Below are positions 18,056 through 26,449 of a DNA stretch of 39,621 nt, one piece after another. This DNA comes from Tissierellia bacterium. GTDB taxonomy: Bacteria > Bacillota > Clostridia > Tissierellales > Peptoniphilaceae. The stretch spans positions 1 to 39,621 of the forward strand of contig JAAYFG010000069.1 in NCBI GenBank assembly GCA_012728335.1, given 5' to 3'. Position 1 is the first letter of the stretch. Each line of letters opens with the position of its first letter. The notes under the pieces were generated by a model that worked only from the letters and a program-made list of their open reading frames with translations, did no database searches and was not told the origin of the DNA. Both the position numbers and the translations under genes were made by a program.

Positions 18056-20212
18056 TTAATCTAATTTTAAGTTTTTCAATTGATCTGCCAATGAGTTTCC
18101 AAGATTTTCATCTTCTTGTTTCTTCATGTACTTTCTAGCATCTCCTCTACTCATCGTGTCTTTTTGCTTTGCCTTTCGTTTATTAAAGCTATCTAAACTC
18201 TCTCTATATCCGCAAGCACAGAAGAAAGTTTTTTTGTCGCCTTCTCCATATAGCTCCATTTTCTTCTTACACTCTGGACATCTAGCATTGGATAATGTAG
18301 AAATTGTCTTTCTATATCCACATTCTCTATCTTGACAAACTAGCATTTTTCTATTTTTAGAATTAACCTCCAACATCTTTTTACCACATTCTGGGCATTC
18401 TGTGTTGGTGATATTGTCATGAACAAATTTTTTGTCCTCACTTTTGATAGTTGCAATATTCTCTTTGGAAAAATCTTTAATCTCTTTCATAAAATCATCT
18501 GCTCTTAACTTACCATTTTCTATTTTTATAAGTTTTTGTTCCCACTCCCCAGTCAATTCAGGAGACTTCATTTCTACTGGTACTAAATCAAGCAATTGAG
18601 ATCCTTTAGAAGTTATATATATGCTTTCTCCTTTTTTCTCTAATAGGAAAGAATTAAACAGCTTATCCATTATGTCTGCTCTAGTTGCTACTGTTCCAAT
18701 TCCTCCAGTCTCAGTTAGTATTTTATTGATTTCTGCATCACCGGAATCAATATGTTTAGAAGGATTCTCCATTGCTTTCAAAAGAGTACCTTCTGTAAAA
18801 TAACTTGGAGGAGTAGTATAGTTCTTTTGGAAATTTATTCTATTTATACTAAGAATTTCTCCAACACTTAACTTAGGAAGAGTATTTATAGACTCTTTTT
18901 CTTCATCTCTATATAGAGCTTTAAATCCACTATTAACGACAACTTTCCCCTTAGTATTAAATCTATGTCCGTTAATTTTCCCTTCAACTACAGTTTCCAA
19001 ATACTCTTCAGGCTCCATAAGTACTGATAAAAACCTCTTTACTACCAAGTCATATATTTTTCTTTCACCATTAGTAAAATCTGAAAGATACGGTTTTTCT
19101 TCTGTAGGAATTATTGCATGATGATCAGATACTTTACTTGAATTTACATAATTGCTATTCTTCACTATTTTCTTCTTCAATAATTCTTGAGCATATTCTT
19201 TATACGAACCAACACTTACTGCTCTCAACCTTTCTGGGATAGTAGCCACTATATCATCTGTTAGATACCTGCTATCAGTCCTCGGATAAGTTAGAACTTT
19301 ATGTCTCTCGTACAGATTTTGCATTATATTCAGTGTTTCTTTTGTTGAAAACCCAAACATTCTATTTGCATCAGCTTGAAGTGTCGTTAAATCATATAGT
19401 CTATCGGGGTATGATTTCTTTTTACTTGAATCTACCTTTTCTACTTTTAGGTCTTTACCTTTTGTTTCGCTCATTACTTTATCAAGAACATCTCTATTAA
19501 AAACTCTAGTGGAATTATTGGAATCTCTATAATTGAATTTAACTCCATTAGCTAATGCTTCTATTTCATAATACTCTTTAGGTCTAAAGCTCTTGATCTG
19601 ATCTTCTCTTTCTTTTACGATTGCAAGTGTTGGAGTTTGAACTCTACCACAAGAAAGAGGTGTATTATATTTCAAAGTCAGCGCTCTCGTCGCATTAATT
19701 CCAACTATCCAGTCTGCTTCCGCTCTAGATTTAGCAGATCTATACAGATTGTCATATTCTTTGGAAGATTTCAATTTGTTGAACCCTTCCCTTATTGCTT
19801 TATCTGTTACAGAAGAAATCCACAGTCTCTTCATTGGTTTTTTAGTTCCCGCTTCTTCAATAATCCAACGAGCAACTAATTCTCCTTCTCTACCAGCATC
19901 AGTTGCAATTATTATTTCATCAACATCTTTTCTGTTCAGAAGAAATTTTACAGTATTGAATTGTTTTCTAGTATTAGGTATTACGACTAATTTAGTTTTA
20001 TCAGGAATAAGTGGTAAGTGTTCCATCTTCCATTCGCTATATTCTTTTTTATACTGTTCAGGAGTTGCCAGAGTGACAAGATGTCCAAGACCCCATGTCA
20101 CTATATATTTATCGCCTTCCATAAATCCGTTGTTAGATTTATTAGCTTTTAATACTCTTGCTATCTCTCTACCAACAGATGGTTTTTCTGCTAATACAAC
20201 TATTTTTGCCAT
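18056..20212 (-). CDS. topB: DNA topoisomerase III (type IA)
   Basis: 718 residues, ATG start with AAAGGAATG. The TOPRIM domain lies at the N-terminus (AEKPSVGREIA at 8-18, acidic ATDAGREGE at 103-111). The type IA core follows with SCGRVQTPTLAI and the active-site tyrosine Tyr309 in LTYPRTDSRYL. The C-terminus has two zinc-ribbon CPEC-type fingers (about residues 613-640 and 650-675), then a basic tail. It cleaves one DNA strand and decatenates or relaxes DNA; it acts in replication-intermediate resolution. Chromosomal context and family features argue against a plasmid-borne copy, though topB genes do occur on mobile elements. It is last in a series of minus-strand genes. Confidence 0.93.
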   Translation of the reverse strand: MAKIVVLAEKPSVGREIARVLKANKSNNGFMEGDKYIVTWGLGHLVTLATPEQYKKEYSEWKMEHLPLIPDKTKLVVIPNTRKQFNTVKFLLNRKDVDEIIIATDAGREGELVARWIIEEAGTKKPMKRLWISSVTDKAIREGFNKLKSSKEYDNLYRSAKSRAEADWIVGINATRALTLKYNTPLSCGRVQTPTLAIVKEREDQIKSFRPKEYYEIEALANGVKFNYRDSNNSTRVFNRDVLDKVMSETKGKDLKVEKVDSSKKKSYPDRLYDLTTLQADANRMFGFSTKETLNIMQNLYERHKVLTYPRTDSRYLTDDIVATIPERLRAVSVGSYKEYAQELLKKKIVKNSNYVNSSKVSDHHAIIPTEEKPYLSDFTNGERKIYDLVVKRFLSVLMEPEEYLETVVEGKINGHRFNTKGKVVVNSGFKALYRDEEKESINTLPKLSVGEILSINRINFQKNYTTPPSYFTEGTLLKAMENPSKHIDSGDAEINKILTETGGIGTVATRADIMDKLFNSFLLEKKGESIYITSKGSQLLDLVPVEMKSPELTGEWEQKLIKIENGKLRADDFMKEIKDFSKENIATIKSEDKKFVHDNITNTECPECGKKMLEVNSKNRKMLVCQDRECGYRKTISTLSNARCPECKKKMELYGEGDKKTFFCACGYRESLDSFNKRKAKQKDTMSRGDARKYMKKQEDENLGNSLADQLKNLKLD

Positions 20213-20232
20213 TTTATCATTCCTTTATAATT

Positions 20233-20260
20233 AAAGACCTCAATTATAATTGAGGTCTTT
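20233..20260. terminator. Perfect 28-base palindrome between vanW-like gene and topB
   Basis: A fully self-complementary segment (AAAGACCTCAATTA plus its complement) directly follows the stop of the VanW-family gene, about 20 bases before the topB start. On the plus strand it runs into six T residues; on the minus strand into TTTAATTATA. It is likely a terminator or partial attenuator that lowers topB expression relative to the upstream genes. Confidence 0.65.
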
Positions 20261-20261
20261 T

Positions 20262-21617
20262 TTATTCTGTGCCTTCTTCAGTCTCTGTAACTTGAGGACC
20301 TACTAATACAATTCTATCCCTTACTGGATAATAATCCGAAGAATAAAGCTCTCTTGAAACAACTTCCCCATTTACTTTCTTAACTTTATAAGTCTTGTAT
20401 TTATATCCATTATTCCCTTTTTGTTCAACTCCATAAGCTCCTTCAGGTAAAGAAGGATCATATTTTTCTTTAACTCCTCTAGGTATCTCTTCAACCATTT
20501 CTGTTTCTAATTCTATCACATAATCCTTTGCTGTAGTATCTCCATAAATCGAAAACAATATTTCAGATCCATTTTCTTCAGCATGGATATATATTGGAAA
20601 ATCATAATTATTCTTGAATTTCAAATCTAAAAGTCCTGATGCAACTGCCGCATCTGTTCCTCTTTTTACATAGGCAACTGGCCTAGAGTGATTACGTCTT
20701 TCAACTACTTCTAAATCTGCTTTAGTTATGGCATTGTATAGTGTCGTTGAAACTTGACAGACCCCTCCACCTACTCCAGAGTCAAATTCGCCGTTAATAA
20801 TCACAGTTGCGTTTTTATAACCGGTAGCTTCACTAATATCTCCAAGCGATTCGTTAAATGAGAATATTTCACCTGGCAAAATTATCGTCCCCGAAATTCT
20901 CGATGCCGCTAGAGCAATATTATCTTTTCTATTTTGAACGCTACCACTGTATTCAGTACTAAATTCTCCTAATTTGCCATTTATCTTTTCAAAGCTATCA
21001 ATCTTTACCTCAGCAACAGTACGGTCAACTGGTAATTCAACCACATCGTTATTGGAAATATTTGCATTGATATACTCTTTTGCAATAGTTCCATTTAACT
21101 TTATCCCATCCTGTTCAGGCTCTTTTTTAAACTCTCCATTAAAAATTGATATCTTAGCGTTTATCGGTTCTCTATTTATATCTTGCGCCATAGTTTCAAC
21201 GGCAATTTCAAGCTTTTCGCTATTAAATTTCTCTTTTATCTCCACTTCTTCACTATTGGATTTAAGACCTATGACTTTAGATAGTCGAATGACAGGATTA
21301 CCTTCACGTCCTATCATATAAGCTTCTTCAATAGCATCTTTAACATCTGCTTCATAGCCTAAAACAGAGTAAGGAAAAGAAAAGTGTATTTCTTCGTATC
21401 TTAATTCCATATTAGAATTAGCTTTATCTACAATATGTTGTTTTAAACTTTCATGAGCTGCTTCTTTCGTCATATTTCCAACATCAACACCATCAATAGT
21501 TACCCCTGGATATATGAATTCAGTATTAACAGTTCCATCATAATAATTATATAATGCCAGTCCAAGAACTGAGGATATGACCATAATAATTATTAGAATA
21601 ATACCTATTTTCTTCAT
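20262..21617 (-). CDS. VanW-family protein with peptidoglycan-binding-like and G5 domains
   Basis: 451 residues. An N-terminal signal anchor (about residues 4-24) places the rest outside the membrane. Residues about 35-200 form a PG-binding-4-like region (YPGVTIDGVDVGNMTKEAA). The VanW core is at about 225-355 (FSFNESLGDISEATGY, GVGGGVCQVSTTLYNA, RRNHSRPVAYVKRGTDA). A C-terminal G5-like strand domain (about 385-445) follows. The VanW core is related to L,D-transpeptidase-associated wall proteins; the exact biochemical activity is not established, so only a cell-wall role is claimed. Its ATG overlaps the stop of nth by four bases (ATGA), so it is translationally coupled. Confidence 0.85.
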   Translation of the reverse strand: MKKIGIILIIIMVISSVLGLALYNYYDGTVNTEFIYPGVTIDGVDVGNMTKEAAHESLKQHIVDKANSNMELRYEEIHFSFPYSVLGYEADVKDAIEEAYMIGREGNPVIRLSKVIGLKSNSEEVEIKEKFNSEKLEIAVETMAQDINREPINAKISIFNGEFKKEPEQDGIKLNGTIAKEYINANISNNDVVELPVDRTVAEVKIDSFEKINGKLGEFSTEYSGSVQNRKDNIALAASRISGTIILPGEIFSFNESLGDISEATGYKNATVIINGEFDSGVGGGVCQVSTTLYNAITKADLEVVERRNHSRPVAYVKRGTDAAVASGLLDLKFKNNYDFPIYIHAEENGSEILFSIYGDTTAKDYVIELETEMVEEIPRGVKEKYDPSLPEGAYGVEQKGNNGYKYKTYKVKKVNGEVVSRELYSSDYYPVRDRIVLVGPQVTETEEGTE

Positions 21618-22261
21618 TTCTTGTTATTCCCCTTATAATAATTGCAATATTCCGTTATAGGACACTGTTCACATAATGGCTTCCTTGCCTTACACATCCT
21701 CCTGCCATGAAATATGATTATATGATGAGCTTTCGTCCACATATCCTTGTCTATCATTCTCATTAATTGCTTTTCAGTTTCTAACACATCATCGCTTTTT
21801 GCAATTCCAATTCTATTGGATACCCTAAAAACATGAGTATCTACCGCAATAGCAGGTACATCAAAAGAATTACTAGCCACTACATTTGCAGTCTTTCTTC
21901 CAACACCGGGTAACTCCATTAATTCTTCTATAGTCTCTGGAACTTTGCCGTCAAATTTATCAATCAACATCTCACAAGCTCCAATTATATTTTTGCTCTT
22001 TGAATTGTAAAAGCCACAAGTTCTGATTCTTTCAGCCACTTTTTCTTGTCCTTCAAAAATATAGTCTTCAGGACTTTTCAAATCTTTAAACATCTCTTTT
22101 GTCACTTTATTGACCCTAACATCTGTACATTGTGCAGAAAGTATTGTTGCAATCAATAATTCAAAAGGATTAGTGTGATCTAGCTCCGCTTTGGCATCTG
22201 GGTATAAACCCTCTAGAATTCTAATAACTTCCATAGTCTGAACTTTTGTCAATCGCTTCAT
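21614..22261 (-). CDS. nth: Endonuclease III (DNA glycosylase/AP lyase)
   Basis: 215 residues, ATG start with AGGTGATT. The helix-hairpin-helix ELPGVGRKTANVV (116-128) contains the catalytic lysine (Lys123). The catalytic Asp141 is in VDTHVFR. The C-terminal [4Fe-4S] cluster cysteines (C-X6-C-X2-C-X5-C) are at 190, 197, 200 and 206. It removes oxidised pyrimidines and nicks the abasic site in base excision repair. Length is normal for the family. It sits 14 bases after the DUF503 gene and overlaps the VanW-family gene by four bases. Confidence 0.95.
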   Translation of the reverse strand: MKRLTKVQTMEVIRILEGLYPDAKAELDHTNPFELLIATILSAQCTDVRVNKVTKEMFKDLKSPEDYIFEGQEKVAERIRTCGFYNSKSKNIIGACEMLIDKFDGKVPETIEELMELPGVGRKTANVVASNSFDVPAIAVDTHVFRVSNRIGIAKSDDVLETEKQLMRMIDKDMWTKAHHIIIFHGRRMCKARKPLCEQCPITEYCNYYKGNNKK

Positions 22262-22275
22262 CTAATCACCTATAC

Positions 22276-22554
22276 TTAACTTTCTATATCTATTTCAACT
22301 ATTTCCACTCTATAATCACCATCAATAAACTCTATTACAGAATCAATAGTCTGATGATTTAGTTTCCTATCATTACTAACACACGCGAAACCAATTATCG
22401 CAAAATTATACATTTCTAGAGAATCAATTTCTGATATTGAGATATTATATCTATTCCTTAGTCTTTCTATTAAGCTTTTTACTATTTGTCGCTTTTCCTT
22501 TAGAGAAGAGACTTCAAAAAGTCTTAATTTTACAATTGCTGAACTAATATTCAT
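22276..22554 (-). CDS. ylxP: DUF503 (YlxP-like) small protein
   Basis: 92 residues, ATG start behind GAGGGATAAA. The diagnostic segment SSLKEKRQIVKSLIERLRNRYNISISEID matches DUF503, a ferredoxin-like fold found widely in Firmicutes, often near infB/rbfA. The function is unknown; a link to ribosome or RNA processes has been guessed from that other context. Here the neighbour is nth instead. A TATAAT at 22577-22572 just upstream could give it its own promoter. Confidence 0.85.
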   Translation of the reverse strand: MNISSAIVKLRLFEVSSLKEKRQIVKSLIERLRNRYNISISEIDSLEMYNFAIIGFACVSNDRKLNHQTIDSVIEFIDGDYRVEIVEIDIES

Positions 22555-22578
22555 TTTATCCCTCGCGAATAATTATAA

Positions 22579-22622
22579 CATAAAAACTACTACCAATCTT
22601 TGCAAAATAGTTACTTTTTATG
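22579..22622 (-). terminator. Imperfect hairpin overlapping the queG stop codon
   Basis: The arms 22579-22592 and 22608-22622 pair imperfectly. On the minus strand the stem ends GTTTTTATG, and it spans the queG stop (22611-22613). It may partially terminate transcription between queG and the DUF503 gene, where a new -10 box also appears. Confidence 0.35.
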
Positions 22623-23513
22623 CTTTTCTTCAATTATTTTACAATTTCTTAATATCGTATTCTTCCCTCTCCAACTAAAAGCCATATGTCCATATTTCGC
22701 CTTAAACTCCCTATTACTCATTTCTTCTAATTCATTCTTAGAAATACTCATTACAGTATCATTAAATTCTTGATGTTTACTGTTTTTAACGGATTTATTC
22801 ATCGGACACACTTCTTGACATATATCGCAACCATAAACATAGTCCATTTTATTTAATAGATCTAAGTCTACGTCACCTTTGCTTTGACTAATATAAGATA
22901 AACACCTATTTGGATTCAACTTATAATCATCATACAGTGCTTTAGTTGGGCAATTATCAATACATATTCTACAAGAACCACAGTCTTTCTCTATAGGTTT
23001 TGAATACTTATTAAACTCTAAATCTGTCAATATTATGCCCAAAAAAATGAACGAACCAAGCTCAGGATTTATGATATTTGTATTTTTCCCAAAATATCCA
23101 ATTCCTGCTCTACTTGCCAATTCCCGTTCCACTAATGAAGATTTGTCTACCGAATATTGACAACTAAAACTTCTATCTTTATGCATAATGTCAATTAATT
23201 CTTTTATCCTACTCTCTAGTACATTGTGATAGTCACTACCAAAACTAGACCTGCTAAGCTTACACAAATCATTGGCATTATACACATAATCATTGGCATA
23301 ACTAATAGCCACAACGATTATGCTCTTTACATCTTCAAAGCTAAGTTGTGGATTTATCCTTCTATTGATATCGGCATCTTCAAAAGATGACTCCATATCA
23401 TGTGTTTTTCTATATTTCAAATAGTCTTCTATAGATTCTAAACTCTTTGATTCTATGACACCTATCTTGTCAATATTAGCTTTTTTACTTGATTCATACA
23501 ACCAATTTAACAT
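22611..23513 (-). CDS. queG: Epoxyqueuosine reductase
   Basis: 300 residues. The motifs of QueG are present: DKSSLVERELASRAGIGYFGKNTN (catalytic Asp123), then two ferredoxin-type clusters with Cys178, 181, 184, 188 (CGSCRICIDNC) and Cys204, 229, 232, 236 (CDICQEVC). The C-terminal YGHMAFSWRGKNTILRN ends where longer homologues continue into HEAT-like repeats, so this is the short clostridial form. It carries out the last step of queuosine synthesis in tRNA (epoxyqueuosine to queuosine; cobalamin-dependent in studied enzymes). Its start lies 11 bases after the upstream membrane protein gene. The ribosome binding site (GGTGAT) is weak, so translation may depend on that upstream gene. Confidence 0.9.
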   Translation of the reverse strand: MLNWLYESSKKANIDKIGVIESKSLESIEDYLKYRKTHDMESSFEDADINRRINPQLSFEDVKSIIVVAISYANDYVYNANDLCKLSRSSFGSDYHNVLESRIKELIDIMHKDRSFSCQYSVDKSSLVERELASRAGIGYFGKNTNIINPELGSFIFLGIILTDLEFNKYSKPIEKDCGSCRICIDNCPTKALYDDYKLNPNRCLSYISQSKGDVDLDLLNKMDYVYGCDICQEVCPMNKSVKNSKHQEFNDTVMSISKNELEEMSNREFKAKYGHMAFSWRGKNTILRNCKIIEEKHKK

Positions 23514-23524
23514 CTTATCACCAT

Positions 23525-24454
23525 TTATGATACAAATTTTAAAATCATATTTGCAATTATAGGAAACAAACCTATTATCAATATCCTATTTCTAAAACTT
23601 TTTATAGGAGCTAAAATACTTCTCTCACTAGTATAATCCCATATTACAGAACAAATAGACATTAAGTATAACGACGAAGTTATACAAATTAGGATTATCG
23701 AATAATAATCAATTTTAGCCTCAAAGGACATTATTGCAAACATACTAATGAAAAATGTGAGAACACTTTCTACTAGAGGATTAATCGTTCTCTTAATCAC
23801 TATATTTTTCGCATTATCACCTATATGCAAAGAAGTGGACGCATATTTCCCGTCTTCTATTGTACTACCTAAAGCTGAAAATATAATAGCACCTTTTTTA
23901 ATAGTATTGTTCAGTTCTTTATCTATTGCACCTTTAGGAAATAAAAAAGCTGGGATTCCAATAGATGCTAATATAAACCATATAATAAAAGAAACTATCA
24001 AAGGTATAAAGTCATCACCTGAGCGTTTTCCCCAATTTGGAAAGTGGAAATAAGAAACTATATTTAGGACTGCTATTATTATAAATAACAAAGTATGAAT
24101 ATTAAAACTCACTTTACGTAGTTTGTTCATACGTAAACGCTCTTTACCTACAGGTTTCTCAGCCGTACTATTCATTGATTTCACTTCATCTTCCGACATT
24201 CCAATTAATCTGTTTAACTCACGAAGTTCAATCAAAATATTACTTCTATTTTCAATGTTCTCGCTATGAAAAGCCTTAGTGAAATAGGATGTGTCTATAC
24301 CTGAAAAATCGGTAATACCCTTCTCTTCTTTAGTACTGATGTCTTCAACTACTGCTTTGAGTTCAATTACTATGTCTGAGTCAATTAGTCCAATTTCGTC
24401 TATTATTTTCCCACATTGTTCTCTTACTAAGAGAACATAATTTGAATTATTCAT
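23525..24454 (-). CDS. Membrane protein of unknown function, five predicted helices
   Basis: 309 residues, ATG start behind AAAGGTGAT. I do not recognise a family. A soluble, helical, acidic N-terminal part (residues 1-112) precedes five hydrophobic segments at about 117-136, 149-172, 227-244, 250-272 and 289-307. The segment around 186-225 is a soluble loop (KKGAIIFSALGSTIEDGKYASTSLHIG). No signal peptide and no catalytic motif are visible. It is the first gene of the minus-strand series that continues into queG (11-base gap), and it has an extended -10 promoter. Confidence 0.75.
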   Translation of the reverse strand: MNNSNYVLLVREQCGKIIDEIGLIDSDIVIELKAVVEDISTKEEKGITDFSGIDTSYFTKAFHSENIENRSNILIELRELNRLIGMSEDEVKSMNSTAEKPVGKERLRMNKLRKVSFNIHTLLFIIIAVLNIVSYFHFPNWGKRSGDDFIPLIVSFIIWFILASIGIPAFLFPKGAIDKELNNTIKKGAIIFSALGSTIEDGKYASTSLHIGDNAKNIVIKRTINPLVESVLTFFISMFAIMSFEAKIDYYSIILICITSSLYLMSICSVIWDYTSERSILAPIKSFRNRILIIGLFPIIANMILKFVS

Positions 24455-24515
24455 TAATGTATCACCTTTTACAACTAAATATCTTCATCTACTTTAAGAA
24501 TTTCTCCTTATTTGA

Positions 24516-24524
24516 ATTATATCA
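24516..24524 (-). promoter_or_regulatory. Extended -10 promoter of the membrane protein-queG series
   Basis: Minus strand TGATATAAT, with TATAAT at 24521-24516. No clear -35 at 17 bases. The TGn motif makes an extended -10 promoter plausible. Confidence 0.45.
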
Positions 24525-24724
24525 TAGGCTATCTATATTCATTCATCAATATTATTTTCAACACCGAGTATATCTTTAGTCACACAAGTATACCATAAAT
24601 TATGAAGACTTAATAAATAGATTCTCAAAAATCTCAATACTTAGAGTATGTAAAGCCAAGGTAAATATACCGTCATTTCTTTGTAAATAAGCGCCTTTCA
24701 GGGTTTTTAAATAAAATATAATGG

Positions 24725-24759
24725 TATAATATTCATAACACTTTATCTTAGTATAGTGT
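24725..24759 (+). promoter_or_regulatory. -10 box and downstream dyad before first abgT
   Basis: TATAAT at 24725-24730 with a weak -35. The imperfect dyad ACACT...AGTGT (24738-24742 and 24755-24759) lies around the likely transcription start and could be an operator. Start codon at 24783. Confidence 0.4.
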
Positions 24760-24782
24760 AAAATTAAATAGGAGGGATCTTT

Positions 24783-26294
24783 ATGACGGAAAAACAAAAA
24801 ACTGGTGGTTTTTTGGGATGGGTGGAGAGAGTAGGAAATAAAATTCCTCATCCTTTTATTCTATTCTTATCTCTAATGGTAATTATTGCAATTATTTCGT
24901 TTGTCGCAAGTTTAATGGGAGCTCAAACTATAAACCCTACAAACGGCGAAGAAGTAATAATTAAGAATATTTTATCAGGCGAAGGGATAACGTTTGCTCT
25001 AACCACAACAGTTAAAAACTTTACTGGATTTGCTCCACTTGGACTAGTTCTTACTATGACACTTGGAATTGGTATGGCTGAAGATGTTGGATTAATGTCT
25101 GCATTTATGAGAAAAACTATATTGGGAGTACCAGATAAGTTTGTAGTTTTCACAATAATGCTTATTGGTATCTGTGGTAATATCGCTTCTGACGCCGCTA
25201 TTATAATAGTTCCAACATTAGCAGCAATGATTTATCTTTACATAGGCAAAAACCCTATTGCTGGAATTGCAATTGGATATGCTTCTACCACAGCTGGATT
25301 CAGTGCCAATTTATTCCCAGCAGGTACTGACGCACTTCTTGCAGGAATTACTAATGAGGCATCAGCAATAGTTGGCGCTCCTAATATTGAATTAACTGCA
25401 AACTGGTGGATAATGATTGTTTCAACATTTGTTTTAGCAATTACAGGTACTATAGTTAATAACAAAATTATAGAACCTAGACTAGGAAAATATCATGGTT
25501 CTCACGAAGTATCAAGAGAAAAAGTTAGCGAATTAGAATCTAAAGGCCTAAAAAACGCTGGAATCGCACTTTTAGTGTATATAGCAATAATAGTAGCTGC
25601 GTGTATTCCTCAAAGTAGTTTCTTTAGAAATGCTGAAACGGGTTCACTTCTTACTGGTTCTCCGTTGATGGCTAGTATAATTCCATTGATATTGCTTTTA
25701 TTCATAACAGTAGCTATAGCTTATGGTAAAGCTGTTGGTGAAATCAAAAAAGCAGCTGATGTACCTAAAATAATGCAAGGTGCTATTGAAAAAATGGCTT
25801 CATTTATTGTTCTAGCTTTTATTATAGGACAATTTATAGCTTGGTTTAACTGGACAAATATGGGCTTATTCCTAGCAGTTACATTTGCAAATGCACTTTC
25901 TAGTGCAGGTTTCACAGGAATTCCATTGTTTGTAATGTATGTCCTACTTTGTACTTTTGTAAACTTATTTATAGGATCAGGATCAGCAAAATGGGCACTT
26001 CTTGCTCCAATTTTCGTTCCAATGATGTTCTTACTTGGATATCATCCAGCATGGACACAATTCCTATATAGAGTTGGAGACTCATGTACGAATGTTATTA
26101 CACCATTATTCCCTTACTTCCCAATAATCCTTAGCTTTATTAACGATTATGATGAAGAAGCTGGAACTGGAACACTACTTAGTATAATGATCCCATATGC
26201 AGTAATCTTCTTAATAGTATGGACATTATTAGCAATAGTTTGGTATCTATTCATTCCTCTTCCATTGGGAACAGGTGGATTTATACACATCTAG
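24783..26294 (+). CDS. abgT: AbgT-family transporter, copy 1
   Basis: 503 residues, ATG start behind AGGAGGG. The typical AbgT N-terminus (GGFLGWVERVGNKIPHPFILF) is followed by many membrane helices. Family-conserved segments are GFAPLGLVLTMTLGIGMAEDVGLMSAFMRK, NIASDAAIIIVPTLAAMI, IGQFIAWFNWTNMGLFLA and GSGSAKWALLAPIFVPM. In E. coli AbgT imports p-aminobenzoyl-glutamate; some other members (MtrF, YdaH) export sulfonamide-type drugs. Three M20 amidohydrolases nearby favour import of an amide substrate. The next gene is a near-copy (about 88 percent identical by eye). A hairpin separates the two, so each may be transcribed on its own. Confidence 0.9.
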   Translation: MTEKQKTGGFLGWVERVGNKIPHPFILFLSLMVIIAIISFVASLMGAQTINPTNGEEVIIKNILSGEGITFALTTTVKNFTGFAPLGLVLTMTLGIGMAEDVGLMSAFMRKTILGVPDKFVVFTIMLIGICGNIASDAAIIIVPTLAAMIYLYIGKNPIAGIAIGYASTTAGFSANLFPAGTDALLAGITNEASAIVGAPNIELTANWWIMIVSTFVLAITGTIVNNKIIEPRLGKYHGSHEVSREKVSELESKGLKNAGIALLVYIAIIVAACIPQSSFFRNAETGSLLTGSPLMASIIPLILLLFITVAIAYGKAVGEIKKAADVPKIMQGAIEKMASFIVLAFIIGQFIAWFNWTNMGLFLAVTFANALSSAGFTGIPLFVMYVLLCTFVNLFIGSGSAKWALLAPIFVPMMFLLGYHPAWTQFLYRVGDSCTNVITPLFPYFPIILSFINDYDEEAGTGTLLSIMIPYAVIFLIVWTLLAIVWYLFIPLPLGTGGFIHI

Positions 26295-26305
26295 ACAAAT
26301 TTATA

Positions 26306-26353
26306 AATTAGTAGACAAGTTTTTTAACATTGTAAATGGCTTGTCTACTAATT
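26306..26353 (+). terminator. Inverted repeat downstream of abgT copy 1
   Basis: Fourteen-base perfect arms (26306-26319 and 26340-26353) around a 20-base T-rich loop, followed within 15 bases by a seven-T run (26362-26368). It probably ends transcription of copy 1. The T run is farther from the stem than usual. Confidence 0.55.
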
Positions 26354-26406
26354 GTCATGCATTTTTTTGTTTACCCTCAATACTATCGTGGTATATATGA
26401 CATAAT

Positions 26407-26424
26407 ACATTAATTAATTAATGT
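26407..26424. promoter_or_regulatory. Perfect 18-base palindrome before abgT copy 2
   Basis: ACATTAATTAATTAATGT is exactly self-complementary and lies 26 bases before the start at 26450, near the expected transcription start (TTTACC and TATATA boxes lie just upstream). It is a good candidate operator. No equivalent is seen upstream of copy 1. Confidence 0.45.
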
Positions 26425-26449
26425 GTAATAATTTATGGGAGGGTTAAAT

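Larger units (their letters stand above)
24455..24782. other. Divergent 328-base intergenic region with regulatory signals only
   Basis: This AT-rich gap separates the unknown membrane protein (leftward) from abgT (rightward). It holds an extended -10 on the minus strand (24516-24521), a TATAAT at 24725-24730 on the plus strand, a short dyad ACACT/AGTGT at 24738-24759 downstream of that box, and the AGGAGGG before abgT. An 83-codon minus-strand frame crosses it but lacks a ribosome binding site and overlaps abgT, so it is not called. I see no RNA gene. Confidence 0.6.

Noticed and set aside
24462..24490. Possible eight-codon leader peptide (MKIFSCKR) before the unknown membrane protein
   Set aside because: It has only a distant Shine-Dalgarno and no codon pattern suggesting attenuation; chance is as likely.
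24600..24851. Minus-strand 83-codon frame across the abgT upstream region
   Set aside because: It overlaps the abgT start and promoter, has no ribosome binding site and no recognisable domain.
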